The notes under the pieces are model-generated. The model saw nothing but the letters and a program-made list of their open reading frames with translations, was not told the DNA's origin and did not search any database. Both the position numbers and the translations under genes were made by a program. DNA of 64,000 nt from NCBI RefSeq assembly GCF_030463565.1, contig NC_134654.1, positions 19,235,702 to 19,299,701 on the forward strand. The letters run 5' to 3'. This DNA comes from Pelecanus crispus (lineage: Eukaryota > Chordata > Aves > Pelecaniformes > Pelecanidae). Of the stretch, positions 48,201-59,323 are shown one piece after another; the stretch's first letter is position 1, and each line of letters opens with the position of its first letter.

Positions 48201-49628
48201 AGAGTTTCTGGCTACAACATGGTTGGCAGCTCATCTGTGGGAAGAAGGAATACTTGGATAGAAGCACAACATAACCAGACTACTTGCAAAAAAAAAAAAA
48301 AAAAACAAACAACCCCAAACCAAAAATCCCTCAATTAATAAGCCTTTCCCAGGGAAACAGCTGTCTGCTGAAGAACAGTATGTGATCTGTAAGTTTGTCT
48401 GATATAAAAAATAAGACATTTTGTGCACTTGTACTGTCAACCCCCCTCTTTTCTCCTTAGAAGCTCTCTCTGTTTTGAAGACTTGATGTAAGGTTTTTGA
48501 CACTCAAAAAAAATTTTTTAGAACTTCAATTTCTGTTTTGTGTTTGCACAGTAGGGGTTTATTTAATCTTTAAAAAAGAGTCTTGATTAGATTGGATATT
48601 AGGAAAAATTTCTTCACTGAAAGGGTTGTCAAGCATTGGAACAGGCTGCTGAGGGAAGCGGTTGAGTCCCCGTCCCTGGCAGTGTTTAAAAGATGTGTAG
48701 ATGTGGCACTTAGGGACACGGTTTAGTGGTGGACTTGGCGGTGCTAGGTTAATGGTTGGACTTGATGATATTAAAGGTGTTTCCCAACTAAAATGATTCT
48801 ATGTCTAGAAGTGCTCGTAATTGCTTCCAACTGCTTGTTGATTAGCGTTATATTTAGTACTTCAAAGTTCTCCACTTACAACCTCCTTTGGGGTACACAA
48901 CAAAAAAAGAATAAAAATAAGAGTATATTACAACATTTAGAAGGAACATTACCTCTTCAAAATCATCATTTGAGCCCAATGCATCAACAGATGTACTTTG
49001 CGTATCGTCGTTTTTCTGTTTTTTACTGCATTCCTGAAACGAAACATAAAATATAAGTATTACGCAAAACACGTTCACCGTTCAGTAAGAACACCTTCGC
49101 TGACTGTATCATTAAAAACTTAATTGAGTTATTTTACAGTGTTTTTTGGCAGCGTTAAAGCTACATCTTTATACGCAATGCCTTGTTTCCAAAGCGCATT
49201 TGCCACGGGGAAAAGAACTCCTCAGAAATTCAGGTTCACGGTTCTGAGCGGGTGTTTTTTTAATGCCAAGGGGGAGACGGAACGGAGCGCAGGAGGAGCT
49301 GCGTGTGCGCGCCGCGACGGGAGGGCCCCGAGCACGGCGAACCGCGGCGGCCCCGCTGCTCGGTGCCCCCCGGCGCCGCCGCCCGCCCTGCGCTACCGCC
49401 GCCGGCCCGCAGATGCGGCAAGGGGCGCGGGGCCGCGCCTCAGGCGCCGCTGACCTTGGAGCCGGCAGCCAAGCGCCGCTCCGCCCCGCGGGGCACACCG
49501 GGCCGCCGCCGCCCGCCCGCCCGCCCCCTGAGGCGACGTCCCCCGGCCGAGGGCCGCGGGCAGGGCCCAGCCGGCCGCGCCGCCGCCGCCGCCCCACTCA
49601 CCTTTTTGGTGCAGTTCTCGCACTTCAT
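33011..49628 (-). CDS. NARF: NARF, nuclear prelamin A recognition factor (complete, 11 coding exons)
   Basis: NARF is an iron-only-hydrogenase-like protein of the Nar1/CIAO3 family, known to bind the farnesylated tail of prelamin A in the nucleus. Eleven minus-strand exons join in phase to 460 codons (human about 456), from MKCENCTKK to the C-terminal LDIKW. Cysteines C6/C11, C54, C57 and C60 (CLACDNC) match the N-terminal Fe-S site, and C173 (SACPG), C229 (APCYDKK), C378 and C382 (CPGGC) match the four H-cluster-like cysteines of Nar1. The terminal Trp is kept, as in CIA-targeted Fe-S proteins. Introns 2 and 9 contain CR1 pieces and intron 5 (about 5.1 kb) a 179-bp tandem duplication. The start is the first ATG after the CpG-island promoter and matches the family's N-terminus. 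No frameshift or lost key residue is seen. NARFL/CIAO3 is the paralog; prelamin-type motifs and exon content fit NARF better. Confidence 0.97.
33832..33989 (-). CDS. NARF: NARF coding exon 10
   Basis: Reads [20 protein letters not shown] then [20 protein letters not shown] and VEVLACPGG. Holds C378. Donor GGAG|GTAAGA. Confidence 0.97.
34325..34535 (+). mobile_element. CR1 LINE 3'-end fragment in NARF intron 9
   Basis: Contains 'ggcttagactggacattagg', 'cactggaacaggcttcctag' and 'ggcagttggactagatgatc', the ordered blocks of a CR1 3' region, ending with a degenerate tail. It is antisense to NARF. Confidence 0.9.
34573..34710 (-). CDS. NARF: NARF coding exon 9
   Basis: Reads [20 protein letters not shown] then [20 protein letters not shown]. 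Phase 2-2. A CR1 fragment in the following intron comes within about 40 bp of its donor. Confidence 0.95.
37360..37432 (-). CDS. NARF: NARF coding exon 8
   Basis: Reads [20 protein letters not shown] then VDSL. Only 73 bp, phase 1-2, donor TT|GTAAGT. Confidence 0.9.
38137..38266 (-). CDS. NARF: NARF coding exon 7
   Basis: Reads [20 protein letters not shown] and ends VDCVLTSG. Holds C229 of the H-cluster-like site. Phase 0-1. Confidence 0.96.
38375..38450 (+). repeat. Possible ancient amniote MIR-like SINE in NARF intron 6
   Basis: The run 'ggttaagtgatttgccagaa' followed by gtcacaaagc resembles the MIR core (GTTAAGTGACTTGCCCAAGGTCACACAGC). It is short and diverged. Confidence 0.4.
39107..39225 (-). 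CDS. NARF: NARF coding exon 6
   Basis: Reads [20 protein letters not shown] then [19 protein letters not shown]. The KSPQQIMG box is invariant in hydrogenase-like proteins. Acceptor TTCTAG, donor CAGCAG|GTAAGT. Confidence 0.96.
40449..40809 (+). repeat. Two-copy tandem duplication, about 180-bp unit, in NARF intron 5
   Basis: Copy 1 (about 40449-40627) and copy 2 (about 40628-40809) both begin catgaaaatgagaaa and run through taattcttgttaaaagtaca-like, tcttcaacaagcattca and gaaaaagct.ggta blocks with scattered substitutions and small indels. They abut directly. I recognise no mobile element in the unit, so it is a local segmental duplication old enough to have diverged. Confidence 0.9.
42418..42437 (+). 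repeat. Poly-T tract in NARF intron 5
   Basis: A run of about 19 T. On the transcribed strand it is an A-run. No element body is recognisable next to it. Confidence 0.9.
43854..43916 (+). repeat. T/G low-complexity tract
   Basis: Repeating TTTGG/TTTTGGGG-type sequence, intronic in NARF. A similar T/G tract lies at 35780-35832. Confidence 0.85.
44359..44493 (-). CDS. NARF: NARF coding exon 5
   Basis: Reads [19 protein letters not shown] and ends with FASACPG, which holds the first H-cluster-like cysteine (C173). Phase 1-1. Confidence 0.96.
45784..45916 (-). CDS. NARF: NARF coding exon 4
   Basis: Reads [20 protein letters not shown] and on to CGFLKGLG. Phase 0-1. It contains the [17 protein letters not shown] hallmark of the family. 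Confidence 0.95.
47593..47739 (-). CDS. NARF: NARF coding exon 3
   Basis: Forty-nine codons, including [20 protein letters not shown], the N-terminal Fe-S cysteine block. The acceptor is the tandem CAGCAG: the start could be 47739 or 47736, adding or removing one Gln. Donor AATAAG|GTAAAG. Confidence 0.93.
48585..48803 (+). mobile_element. CR1 LINE 3'-end fragment in NARF intron 2
   Basis: Contains 'ggaacaggctgctgagggaa', 'ccccgtccctggcagtgttt', 'ggttggacttgatgatatta' and the gattctatg tail, in CR1 order. It is antisense to NARF. Confidence 0.95.
48953..49033 (-). CDS. NARF: NARF coding exon 2
   Basis: Twenty-seven codons ([12 protein letters not shown]...DDFEE) between a TTTCAG acceptor and a GAAGAG|GTAATG donor. 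Phase 0-0. This is the family's variable linker after the first cysteines. Confidence 0.93.
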
Positions 49629-50890
49629 TTGCGACCCCGCCGGCGCAGCCCGGCTCTGGCGCGGCTGCCGAGCGGTCCTCGCCGCCGGGGCTGCAGGAGA
49701 GGAGCAGAGCGGGGCAGGCAGGTGAGCCCCCGCGCACAAGCAGCAGCGGCGCTGCCAGCCAGCCTGCCTGCCTGCCTTCCCTCCCTCTCCCGTCCCCGCC
49801 GCCCTTTGTTGCCGTGCCCGCCCCCCGTCCCTCTTATCGCCCCCGCCGGGCCGTCCTCGCAGCCATGCCGCCGAGGCGGGCCGGGCCGCCCGCCCGCCCG
49901 CAGCCAATACGGCCCCCGGGGCGGGGGCGGCCCCGCCGCGCCCCTCACGTGCTCCGCAATTTCCTGGGCTGTAATTAACCAGCAAACGCCGCCGTCCCTT
50001 CCCCGCGGGCCCCCATCGCCGCCCGGCCCGTTACGCGCTGCGGGGGAGCCCCGAGCGCTTCCCGCAGCGGTCCTGCAGCCAGACGCGGCGGGGAAACCGC
50101 TCGACAACAGCAGCGGGGCCCCCGCGGGCAAGGCCCCGCCGGGAGGCGCGGGGGCTGCTCCGCCGCACGGCCCCGCTTCCGCAAGCACAGCGGGGCTCCC
50201 CCGCCCGCGGCGCGGGCAGCTCTGCCGCCGCACCGCCCGCCTCCAGCGCGGCCCCCGGCCCGCCGCCGACACGGGGGCGACGGCGGAGCGGGCGGGCGGC
50301 CAGGAGCTGCAGCTCATCAGCTCCACCGGTGGGGAAAAAAAACCCCCAAACCCCCCCCCCCCCCCAAAACAAAACACGCCAACAAACCAAACCACCGCAA
50401 CAACCGAGAACGGCCCAAAAAGGGAGTGGAAGGCCGCAACCGCGCACGTACCTCGCCGCCGCGGTGCGTCGCGTCCCCGGCGGGCGGAGGCGGCCTGGCC
50501 GCAGAGGCAGGCGGGGCGGGCAGCGCCTCACCCACCGCCCTGTCGCCGGCAGGTTCCCGGCTGGGCCCGCCGCCTCCCCGCCCCCCCGCGCGGCGGGGCT
50601 CATTGTGGACCTGAGCGTCGTCACGTAGCCGCCGCCGCCGCCGCCGGCAGCGCGCCGCCGCGCGCCCCCGCCGCGGGGCGGGCACGGAGGGACCCCGCGG
50701 CGCGCCCGCCGCCCGCCCCCCGCCCGCTGCCAGCGAGCGGGCAGAAAGCGGGAGCTGCCCGGCACCTGCCCTCCGCGCCCGGCGGGGACCCCGCCCCCGG
50801 CATCGCCAGCGGCGCTGGAGCCGCGGCCGCCCGGCCCCCGGGCCGCCCCGCACGGGTAAGGCGGCTGACGGCATTTCGGTGCGGCTTTTC
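49240..50890. promoter_or_regulatory. CpG-island promoter of NARF
   Basis: About 1.6 kb of very GC- and CpG-rich DNA covers NARF exon 1 and its upstream side. It includes a (GCC)n run near 50628-50646, a C15 run at 50351-50365, and a CGTCACGT site near 50617. Long open frames on both strands here (one of 577 codons on the plus strand) are compositional artefacts. NARF transcription probably starts within about 49.65-49.9 kb. Confidence 0.8.
49602..49628 (-). CDS. NARF: NARF coding exon 1
   Basis: Nine codons, MKCENCTKK, with an AAAAAG|GTGAGT donor. Phase 0. C3 and C6 lie here. Confidence 0.93.
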
Positions 50891-53800
50891 CCGAGGGTCT
50901 GCTCTGCCTTTGAACGCCCGTGCCTGTTTTTTACAAGGTACTCTGCAGTTAAGATGTCGTCGTCCCCCGATTTTGTTTTCTCCCGGTCCCTTTTAAATGA
51001 AATAACACTATGGAAGTTACTAAATACGACATCATTACCATTTTATTTGAGCAACATGCTGTGATCTCCCATTTCTGTAACAAAATGCAACTGTCAGTGA
51101 TCCTGTTCCCGCGCAGGTATCACAAATCCTTATGTACAGCATTATTAAACATACATACCGGCCTTCCACAACCTCACAGGCCCCAAAGTATCGATTAAGG
51201 TGCTTATGATTTATGTTAGAGCGGTTGTCTTTCTAAACCTCGGGTTGGAACATTTACACAAAGGTTCAATCCACATTTTGCTCCTCTTTTAACCCGCCCG
51301 CCCATTTGAACCGACATGTATAAGCATACACCTACAGCTGTGCAAGAGGCATTTTTCAAGTAGAAAATGACATTTTAGAAATTAAACCACAGAACTTCCC
51401 ACAAACACGCGATTTCCTGTCTAAACTGCACTTCTCCTTTATCAAGTGCATCCGGTAAATCCCCTCCTGTTACAAGCAAGGCCTGATGCTTTAATCCCCA
51501 GACAACATTTTTGTCAAGCACAAACGGCAATGCTGTACAAGGACTAGAGACAGTCGTGGCTGCAGAAGTTTGTCACCCAAGGACGTAACTCTCTAAATGC
51601 TTGTTTCACTGCAACTGCCTGTAAAAGGCATCACAATCCAGAGAAGCAAATGCTTGTGTATTTGGCTGTTAAAGATTTCACAATCAAATTAATTACTGTT
51701 TTAAAGATAACCCCAGAGCAGAATGTAAAAATAATGCTTTTTGTTGTTGTTAATTTACAGACTATAGGTGAGTTATCATTGAGGTCAAGGAAATCAGGAA
51801 TTCCTTAGCTTTACCATCATGAAAGCGAATAGAAACACTTTCTTACTGCCCATTTAAAGAAAAATAAGCTGGTGCTGCTTTACATATACCCTGGAAAAAT
51901 ATCACTAATCCTAGCTTGAGGTAAAAATTGTAATAGCTTTGGTAATAATTTTCCATGCTTCTGCTATCTTCATTCAAAATGCTTTCACATTTCATATTAA
52001 TGCAATTTTTTTTTTGAAAGCACTACAATCACTCTAGAGCAATCCCTGTGAGACTTAAGAATCTGTGTTTCCCACAGAATTGCTGGAATGCAGCATTAGC
52101 TGACATCTTGCTTCCTGTTCCTTTGGATGAGTATTTTCATACTAAAAAGCTGTGCCAATCTTGCAACTTATTCCACAAGGATACAATAGCCATAGTTGCA
52201 TTGACAAATATAGGGATAGCACAGATGAAAGTTCTAAATAAGGAACGTGTTGAGATTTGCACTTAAAGGCATAGCTAAAATCCTTCTGTTTCACACTTTG
52301 ATGATTACGCTTACATTAATTATCCAAACTTGATACAGTGATTCTTCAAAAGGCATGACAGTTTTGGCTATTTCTGTAACTCTGCACAGATCATATTTAA
52401 ATTTTTTTTTTATTTCCCCCCATATTTCTTTACATTCACAAGGAAAAACAGATAACTACATGAAAATCGAAACATTCGCAGAAACATTGAAACATTGAGG
52501 ACATCTTAGGTACACATCTTTATTATACCAACTTCATCTTCTGGCTTAGGAATACCTGGACTGAATTAATTTCAATTTAAGAATTCAAACAAAAAAAGAG
52601 CAAAAACTCGTACAAACTGAAGACCATGCAAAGAATCAATGTTTCAATGCACAGTATAAGATTATACTTGCGTAATCATTAGATAATTAGATGTCCCATT
52701 TATTTTATTGCCAAGAGCAATTTCTGCTTTCCATTAGCTATTTATACCATTTTCCCACAGAAAATCAGATCAGTTACCATCAGCACCGTGCCTGACAACC
52801 TGAGAAAAGAAAGCACTGTCCTGTTTTAATCTGTCCCCAGGGAGGTAACAGCTACTACCTTTCCAACACTGGAAAGGCTACGTCCAAAAAACCTCACAAT
52901 ATAAAAGCTTTCCTATGTCAACAGTAGGTAGCACTTAAGACCATGACTTGCTTTTATGGCCTCTCTTGATGTATTTGGCCTCCATTGCTACATTTAACAT
53001 TTATACCTGCACCTAAAGCATTTACACCAAGAATGAAATAGAAAACTAAATATTTCTTTATGAAAACAGTACGCTGCAAACAACTTCAGAAAGCCTTAAA
53101 GGTTATGCATCACTCCTGCAAGGCACTGCAAGCTGTAAATGCCTCAAGTTAGTGACAGCACATGCCACTCAACAGCTGTCAGAATTAGGCAATAAATCTT
53201 AGTTACAGCTGGTAAACATGTATTCCATGAAATTAGTACTCCCCAGGCTTTATACATAGTGTTCCCATAGAGGTCAGTGGGGCACCACACAGAGCTCAAT
53301 AGGATGATCTCATTTATAACAGGGACTTACAGCCAGTGCAGTCCAGCTGCAAAACACTGGTTTGGTGACCGTTTCCAACCAACTGTTTAAAATCAAGCAC
53401 ACTAGGAATTTTTTCCTGGCATATTAGTACGATCACATGCTTATTACACAGCTGAATTTCTAAGTTTAAGACCTTGGGGGGGGGGGGGGATATATAAGGT
53501 GCAAGAAAATAATATTTAGGAAAACAGTCTGAAATTAGAAAAAAGGAGAAGTGTAGGTAGTGTCAAACTAAAGCAAAATAAAGGCCAGTTCTGTTATATA
53601 TTGTTTTTAGATCAATGACTTAAAAGTTACAAGCGTATTTACTACACAATGCCTTACAAAAATCTGTATTATCAAGCAAGAAGTCTACAAATGGTCAATT
53701 ACATATTTCTGAATGTTTCTTCTGGCAAATAGCTTCTGTTTCGGCAGCAACATGTTTTGGAATTCATGCTGTTCTTTAAGTCCCAAGATCAGGCTTTTAA

Positions 53801-55440
53801 AATGTGTTTCTTCTTCCTTTGTTTATTGGTAGGCATAGCATCACTTACCTACTTCAAAGTGCTGGTGTAAAATCCCCAGATGATTGCAGAAAATATGTTG
53901 GAAGAATCATTATCAATAGCAGAAGCTTACAAGGATCCTTGCCATATTCCATTTTGGACAAGTGCTTGATTGTGTGTGTGTGGTATTTCTCATAGTTTAA
54001 ATAGTTCCTAACTTCATAATTAAATTAAGTCACATCAGGTTATCCTACCATGGTCTTTGCAGAACTGGAGAAGTATACAGTTAATATTTTTGCAGTTAGT
54101 AACATAAGAATAAAACCAAGTGATATGCTGTGTGGTTTATATTGAGTGGAGGGGACAGATGAGTTTCTTACTTACTTCACTCTAGACACAAGAAATCTTT
54201 CATCTTGTATCACTCCAAATGGCTTAACATTTGGTTTCTGGAGAAACTGGCTGCTTATAAAAGCTAACTGACAACTGCCTATAGATAAATTTCTTCCCAG
54301 AAGACTCAGTCAGCTGCTTGTTTGGGTTGAGAACACGTGATACTTATTACTTCCTATTTTTCATCCAAATCCAGCAGCTGGTACCTCATGACTCACAAGC
54401 ATGCCAATTCATTCTTGGAGTTCCTTATAGCCTTTTCCCATTAAGACAGTTACACAAAAATTGCAGATCGGTTTGTATTTTCTACTACTTAGAGTCAGTC
54501 AAGTCTATACCATGGACTCTGAGGGTTTTCTTCCACTATCTTCAAATAGGTCACTCTGGACTGTTATGAAAAACACTATCTGATCAAAATCTCAGTTAAT
54601 GTTCACCAACAATGATGTTCAAGAACAGCTGAACAAACTTTTACCATGTTATGGCCTTGAGCAAACATTCTAGAGTATCTGGATTCATATTAGGAAAAAA
54701 GTAAAAAATTGAGTATGTTATTCATGAAGGACCACATTCCTGTGCAACTGAGAGAGGACCAAATATCGTTCATAGATGAAATTACACATTGACTTACATA
54801 AAGGGAATTTAAGAAGTTAAGCTAAACTGCAGATGCCTGCACTTCACCCTTTTTGTCCCAAAGATGACATAACCAGTTGCTCTAATGGATTGAACAGGAA
54901 CAGCTTTCACATGGAAATTATGTTTAACTGAACTAGAAATACAAAGGAGTTTTCAAATGTAGCCTACTGTCCACGACAGGAAAGTCACTCAGTATTTCAA
55001 GTGAAGCAGAAACTTTCCTCCCAAAACAACAGATTTTCCAGACCCAAGCCTTCAATTGGCATACAATTCACAAAAGGTCACAATATCAATGTCAAACCCA
55101 TAAGTTTATCACTGTTATTTCTGCTTTGCAATTCCCCCCATTGTAGTTATCAATGCTGAAAGCTAAAGCATTGTAATACCAAGTATTACAAAACTTGTGA
55201 TAAAAAACATTAATTGTCAACACTGATGTAATTTACTACTGGCAAAAAAGCAGCAGCAAAAACCCTCACAAGTATCAAGAGCCATATTTGGAAGAATGGG
55301 AAATGTGAAACAAATAAGTCAGCTCTCTGCTTGCATGTGTGAAGTTATTCGCACACAGAGAGACACACATACACAAAACCACACCCAGTACAGAGAAGCA
55401 GCGGCTTGTAGTTGCTGCAATAGGGAATCAAGGCCCCAGC
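50890..55440. other. NARF-CYBC1 head-to-head intergenic interval
   Basis: I see no exon chain or mobile element. A G14 run is at 53476-53489. Small open frames lack support. The interval separates two divergent promoters by about 6 kb. Confidence 0.5.
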
Positions 55441-55454
55441 AACAGGTCTTCTCT

Positions 55455-56830
55455 TGGCAGCCATCTTGAGGCAACTTGGCAACACTGAGAAGTCACTTCC
55501 AAACCCTACCCTTGTGCAGCCTCCTGCCCGTACAATAGAGACACGACGTGCTAGCGCGTAATGGCTACCGCACAGCACAGGTGCTCTGTGACAGCCAGTG
55601 CCCAGGTGCGAGGTACACACCACCTGCCATCAAAAGCCCAGAGGGGCATCAGCCTCCATGGCAGCTATAGCCACCAGGGCTTGGCCAAATATGGGGGGCA
55701 GCCGGGAGAGGCTCCCCATTACAGAGGGGGGCTCCTCCTGCCCTCCATTGCTCCTCACCTGCAGCAGCAGGCAGCCCTACCAGGCCCTGTTGTGCAAGAG
55801 GCCATGTCTACCTCACCCAGAGCAAGCCTAGCAAACTGCCACCAACTGTGCCCAGCGAAGCTCTTCCATACACTCAGCCTCACCCTAAAGCATCCCTCCT
55901 CTACCAACATACAAATTTTTATCTTTTTTTTTTTGTACAGTTAAAGCCATACGACCAAAGGAAACATGGACGCTCTTACTTAAGCAGCACCCACAGACCC
56001 TAGCCACCATCTTGAACGCGGGCAGCACGCCGCCATCTTGGGGAGGCTCTTCCTTTTCCAATGAGATATAAAGCCCCAGGGAAGGGTTATTTATCCACTC
56101 CTGTGCCCTCACCCAAAATGGCTGCTGGTGCATCCGAGCCTTCTTAAGCCGGGCGTCGCGCCGGCGCGCCCCAGTGGCCGCTCTGGCCGCGCTCTATGGT
56201 TGGGGGTGGCCGGGCTGCAGGAAGCGGAGGTGCCCGGGCGTCCCATTCAAAGCGCATCCGTGCGGGTCTGTGCTGCTGCGCGCCCCGGGCAGGTACCGCC
56301 GGCGGGGGGGGGGCTGAAGGGGCGCCGGGGCGGGCTGAGGCGCAGCCCGCCGGCGGGGTCCGTCAGGGGGAAGGGGTGGGTGGGTGGGGGACCCGCGGTG
56401 CGGGCCCGGCGAGCGGGAGCCCCGGGGAGAGCCGCAGCCCCGCGGAGAGCCGCGCTGCACCGCCCCTCCGGGAGCCGTCGGCTGCCGGCGCGGAGCCCCG
56501 GGGGCTGCGCCTGAGGAGCGGGTGACGGGCGGTGGCGTCGGCCTGGCAGGCTGCGGCGGGGCCGCTCCGGGCGGCTCCCAGCCGAAGGCCTGGCGTTATC
56601 CGCACGTACGGGGGGAGGTAACGCTGCGGGTGGTGTTGGCAGCACGCTGCAGTTCCCTTCCCCGAGGGGATGGGTGCTCAGTGAGGGGCAGAGCCGCTAG
56701 CGCGTGGGCCTCGCGGCGGGAGGCAGGTGCAGGGCTGGGAGGCAGAATTCGGCCCGGTGTATGGTCCCGACTCGACAGATAGAATCATAACTTGTGGTGA
56801 GGCTTTCGGGGTGCTTGTTTGGATAGCTCT
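55455..56830 (+). promoter_or_regulatory. CYBC1 promoter region with CpG island and YY1-like sites
   Basis: Four YY1-type motifs lie upstream of the first exon: CCATCTTG at 55461-55468, 56007-56014 and 56033-56040, and AAAATGGCTGC at 56114-56124. A GC/CpG-rich island follows at about 56140-56760. Transcription probably begins in 56.13-56.20 kb. YY1 sites near start points are typical of TATA-less housekeeping promoters. Confidence 0.7.
56140..56292 (+). other. CYBC1: CYBC1 5' noncoding exon 1 (start approximate)
   Basis: A GGGCAG|GTACCG donor ends the likely first exon at 56292. A second possible donor is GGGGAG|GTAACG at 56618. No in-frame start precedes the coding exon at 59193, so this exon would be 5' UTR. 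The left edge is only an estimate. Confidence 0.5.
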
Positions 56831-56939
56831 TGCTAGCTCACCCGGACTTGAGAACTTGGAGGAAGCATATGAATGGGTTTTTTTGGTGCTGAAGATCAGT
56901 TTGATGTCAAACCCAACAAATGCAAGCAAAATTAGCAGG

Positions 56940-56956
56940 CCCCCCCCCCCCCCCCC
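56940..56956 (+). repeat. Poly-C tract (17) in CYBC1 intron 1
   Basis: An uninterrupted run of 17 C. It is a mononucleotide repeat likely to vary in length and cause sequencing errors. Confidence 0.95.
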
Positions 56957-59192
56957 AAATACCTCTCGCTTTCTCTGAAATTGGCACGTAATTATGAAAT
57001 TGTAATCATGAAATTGTCACGGTACAACTTTTGTGTTCGCTTAAAGGCATGTTCATGACTTACTTTATTAAGCGTAATTTTAAGAAGCTGCCTCCTTGAG
57101 GTACCTGTCTTGCAAGCAGCTGCCTCTGAGAGATGATGCCATTGACTTTGAGTGTCTAATATTAAGCTGGCACTGGCATTTGCATGATTGGACTTCACTG
57201 AATGGATGTGGGGGAGCGATACCAAAGTTTGCATTAATGGATTTAACTGGTATGTATGTGAGTTATGTTCTAAGTAGGGTGTGCTGTTTGTGAAATACAC
57301 CGGGTTTCTGCAGCGATCTTTGTGCATTTGATACCTTGTTGATATTTTCTAGGTTGCAGGCAGGAGAAGGCTTTGTATCTGCAGAAATATTTTCTGATAT
57401 ATTGAGAGCAACTCACAGGAGTCATTTGAAAATTAAAATTTGCTGCTTGGCATCCGGAGGAGATGGAGTGTGTCTTGTGCATAAGTGGTTTTGTCTCTTT
57501 CAGTTTCAGATTCTCTCAGGTGTGTGGCTAGGAGATTAAAATCAAAGTCATACGTACTTTTTATTTAACTGAAAAGATTTGGCCAAATCTGCTTTATTAA
57601 GTGGAAAAAAAAAAAAGATCCCCTGGAGCTTTGTATCTAAACTAGCCACTTGGTGCAGAATTGTGGGAGTGTCATGTAGTGTCTAATAACAGCAAGATGA
57701 CTAAAGGACTAAAAATTGCGCACTCTTCTTCTGTAAGAACCTGGATGTGCTTGGGCCTGCTCTCTAATTGTTTTTCAAGGTTATTCAAAAACCTGTTGAA
57801 TGTTGGCATTCTTCTGGAAACTTGTTATGATGGGTGGCTAACAACAGCTTAATGCTAAATGGAACTGGCTCTGTGGGCAGAGTTGGCTGTTTAATGATTA
57901 AACTACCAAGTCAACAGGAGGAGTTGGTGTTCATTGTCTTCAACAGTAAATGAGGTGTTTAATGCTTCTGCAGTCCCCAGAATGCTTCACAGATATTTAA
58001 CTTTATCTACTTTTCTGATCGGTGTGATAACCTTTTTAGAAATCCCTTCTGGGGGAGTCTGCTTAAAACCCCCTACCTTAAGTGGTGTCAAGGTTGTAAC
58101 ACAAAAGAGCAAAACAAGAAGACATCCTTGATGAAGGCCAACTATACCCTGCTAGCATTACGACACAATGCTTAGCACATGCTTTCATTTCACATTTACT
58201 TTTTCTGGGTTGTGGTTTTCATAATAACAACATGCATCTCTGCCGATTTGTGCAAGAGAAGCAGTAAGCAGCCTGTCCTTTCTCGGGTGACAACTCTGGA
58301 AGATCAGCTGGGTCTTCACGTGCCTCTTGCATCTTGTACAAATCAGTCTTTAAGCTTGTGCTGAGAGTATTAGGGTTGGATTGGTTTTTGTACTGGAGCT
58401 CACAATCATGCCAGAATTCAAACCATTTTATGCTGTAAATAGTAAAAACTTCCTGACAATGCTGCATGGGATTGCCCAGCTCTTACTGTTTTCGGTTGGT
58501 ACCTGTCTCTTTAATCTGTACTGTTATTTTCTTTCTGGCTTGAGGCGTGGTCTTGTTGGGGAGAGACAAACATACTTGTTGTTGGAAACTCCTGGCTTTA
58601 TTCTTGAGTTGGCTCGAAAGATGGGAATGCCATGTATGGCATTATGTGACACTGGCACTGCTAGGCTGAGGCTGTAACCCGTGCTGGCCTGGTGTCAGGG
58701 ATGAGGGACCTGATGTCTGTGTTGCAGAAGGCTGCATTGTCCTGCTTCAGCTGCCAGGCTAGTCCATCACGACAGCCTTCGCAGTGAGCAGGAGAAATGC
58801 TGTCAAAGAACTTTCTGTTGCTCTTGCTGTTTTATTTGTTACAAGTGCTGCATGAATTAGCAACAACATCATTCCAGGTTCTTGTTTTTCATATTTTCTT
58901 CTGGAATCGGCTTGTGGTAGAAGGGAAGAGACTTTTACCCTGAAAATGAGAAGTTACTCAAAGAGTTCAGATTCCTGTTGTTGTTGTGCAAGTCTCCACA
59001 TGACAGTTTTTCTTTGCAGTTCTTTTAAGTGTGTATATTGCTGCTCGTGTGAGAAAAAGACTATGTTTTTACCCTGGACATCTTTTATATTCTATATTAA
59101 GATTTGATAAGTGCTGAAAAACTCCAGGAAGGGAGAGTGTTGGAGTAGACAATGATTTTAAATTCTTACTTATCTTTTTTTTTATTGTCCAG

Positions 59193-59323
59193 TGAAGTTT
59201 CATGAGTCAGACTGGGCTGTTGGGAGTTTCTTCTGAAGATGTACATGTTGGTTGAAAACCGCACAAGTTCCCATCTTCATCTGAAGAGGTCGCCTGGCAT
59301 CCGATCTTGGTCTCTCTTTGTTG
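59193..59323 (+). CDS. CYBC1: CYBC1 exon with start codon (coding 59239-59323)
   Basis: The acceptor AG is at 59191-59192 and the ATG at 59239. It encodes 28 codons plus one base and ends at G|GTAAGAC. N-terminal residues match the family. Confidence 0.95.

Noticed and set aside
49263-50996. 577-codon plus-strand open frame across the NARF CpG island
   Set aside because: Low-complexity Pro/Arg/Ala/Gly translation in a GC-rich block, with overlapping long frames on both strands. It is a composition artefact opposite NARF exon 1.
55561-55944. 127-codon plus-strand frame upstream of CYBC1
   Set aside because: It has no recognisable domain, lies in promoter-proximal DNA, and overlaps other frames on both strands.
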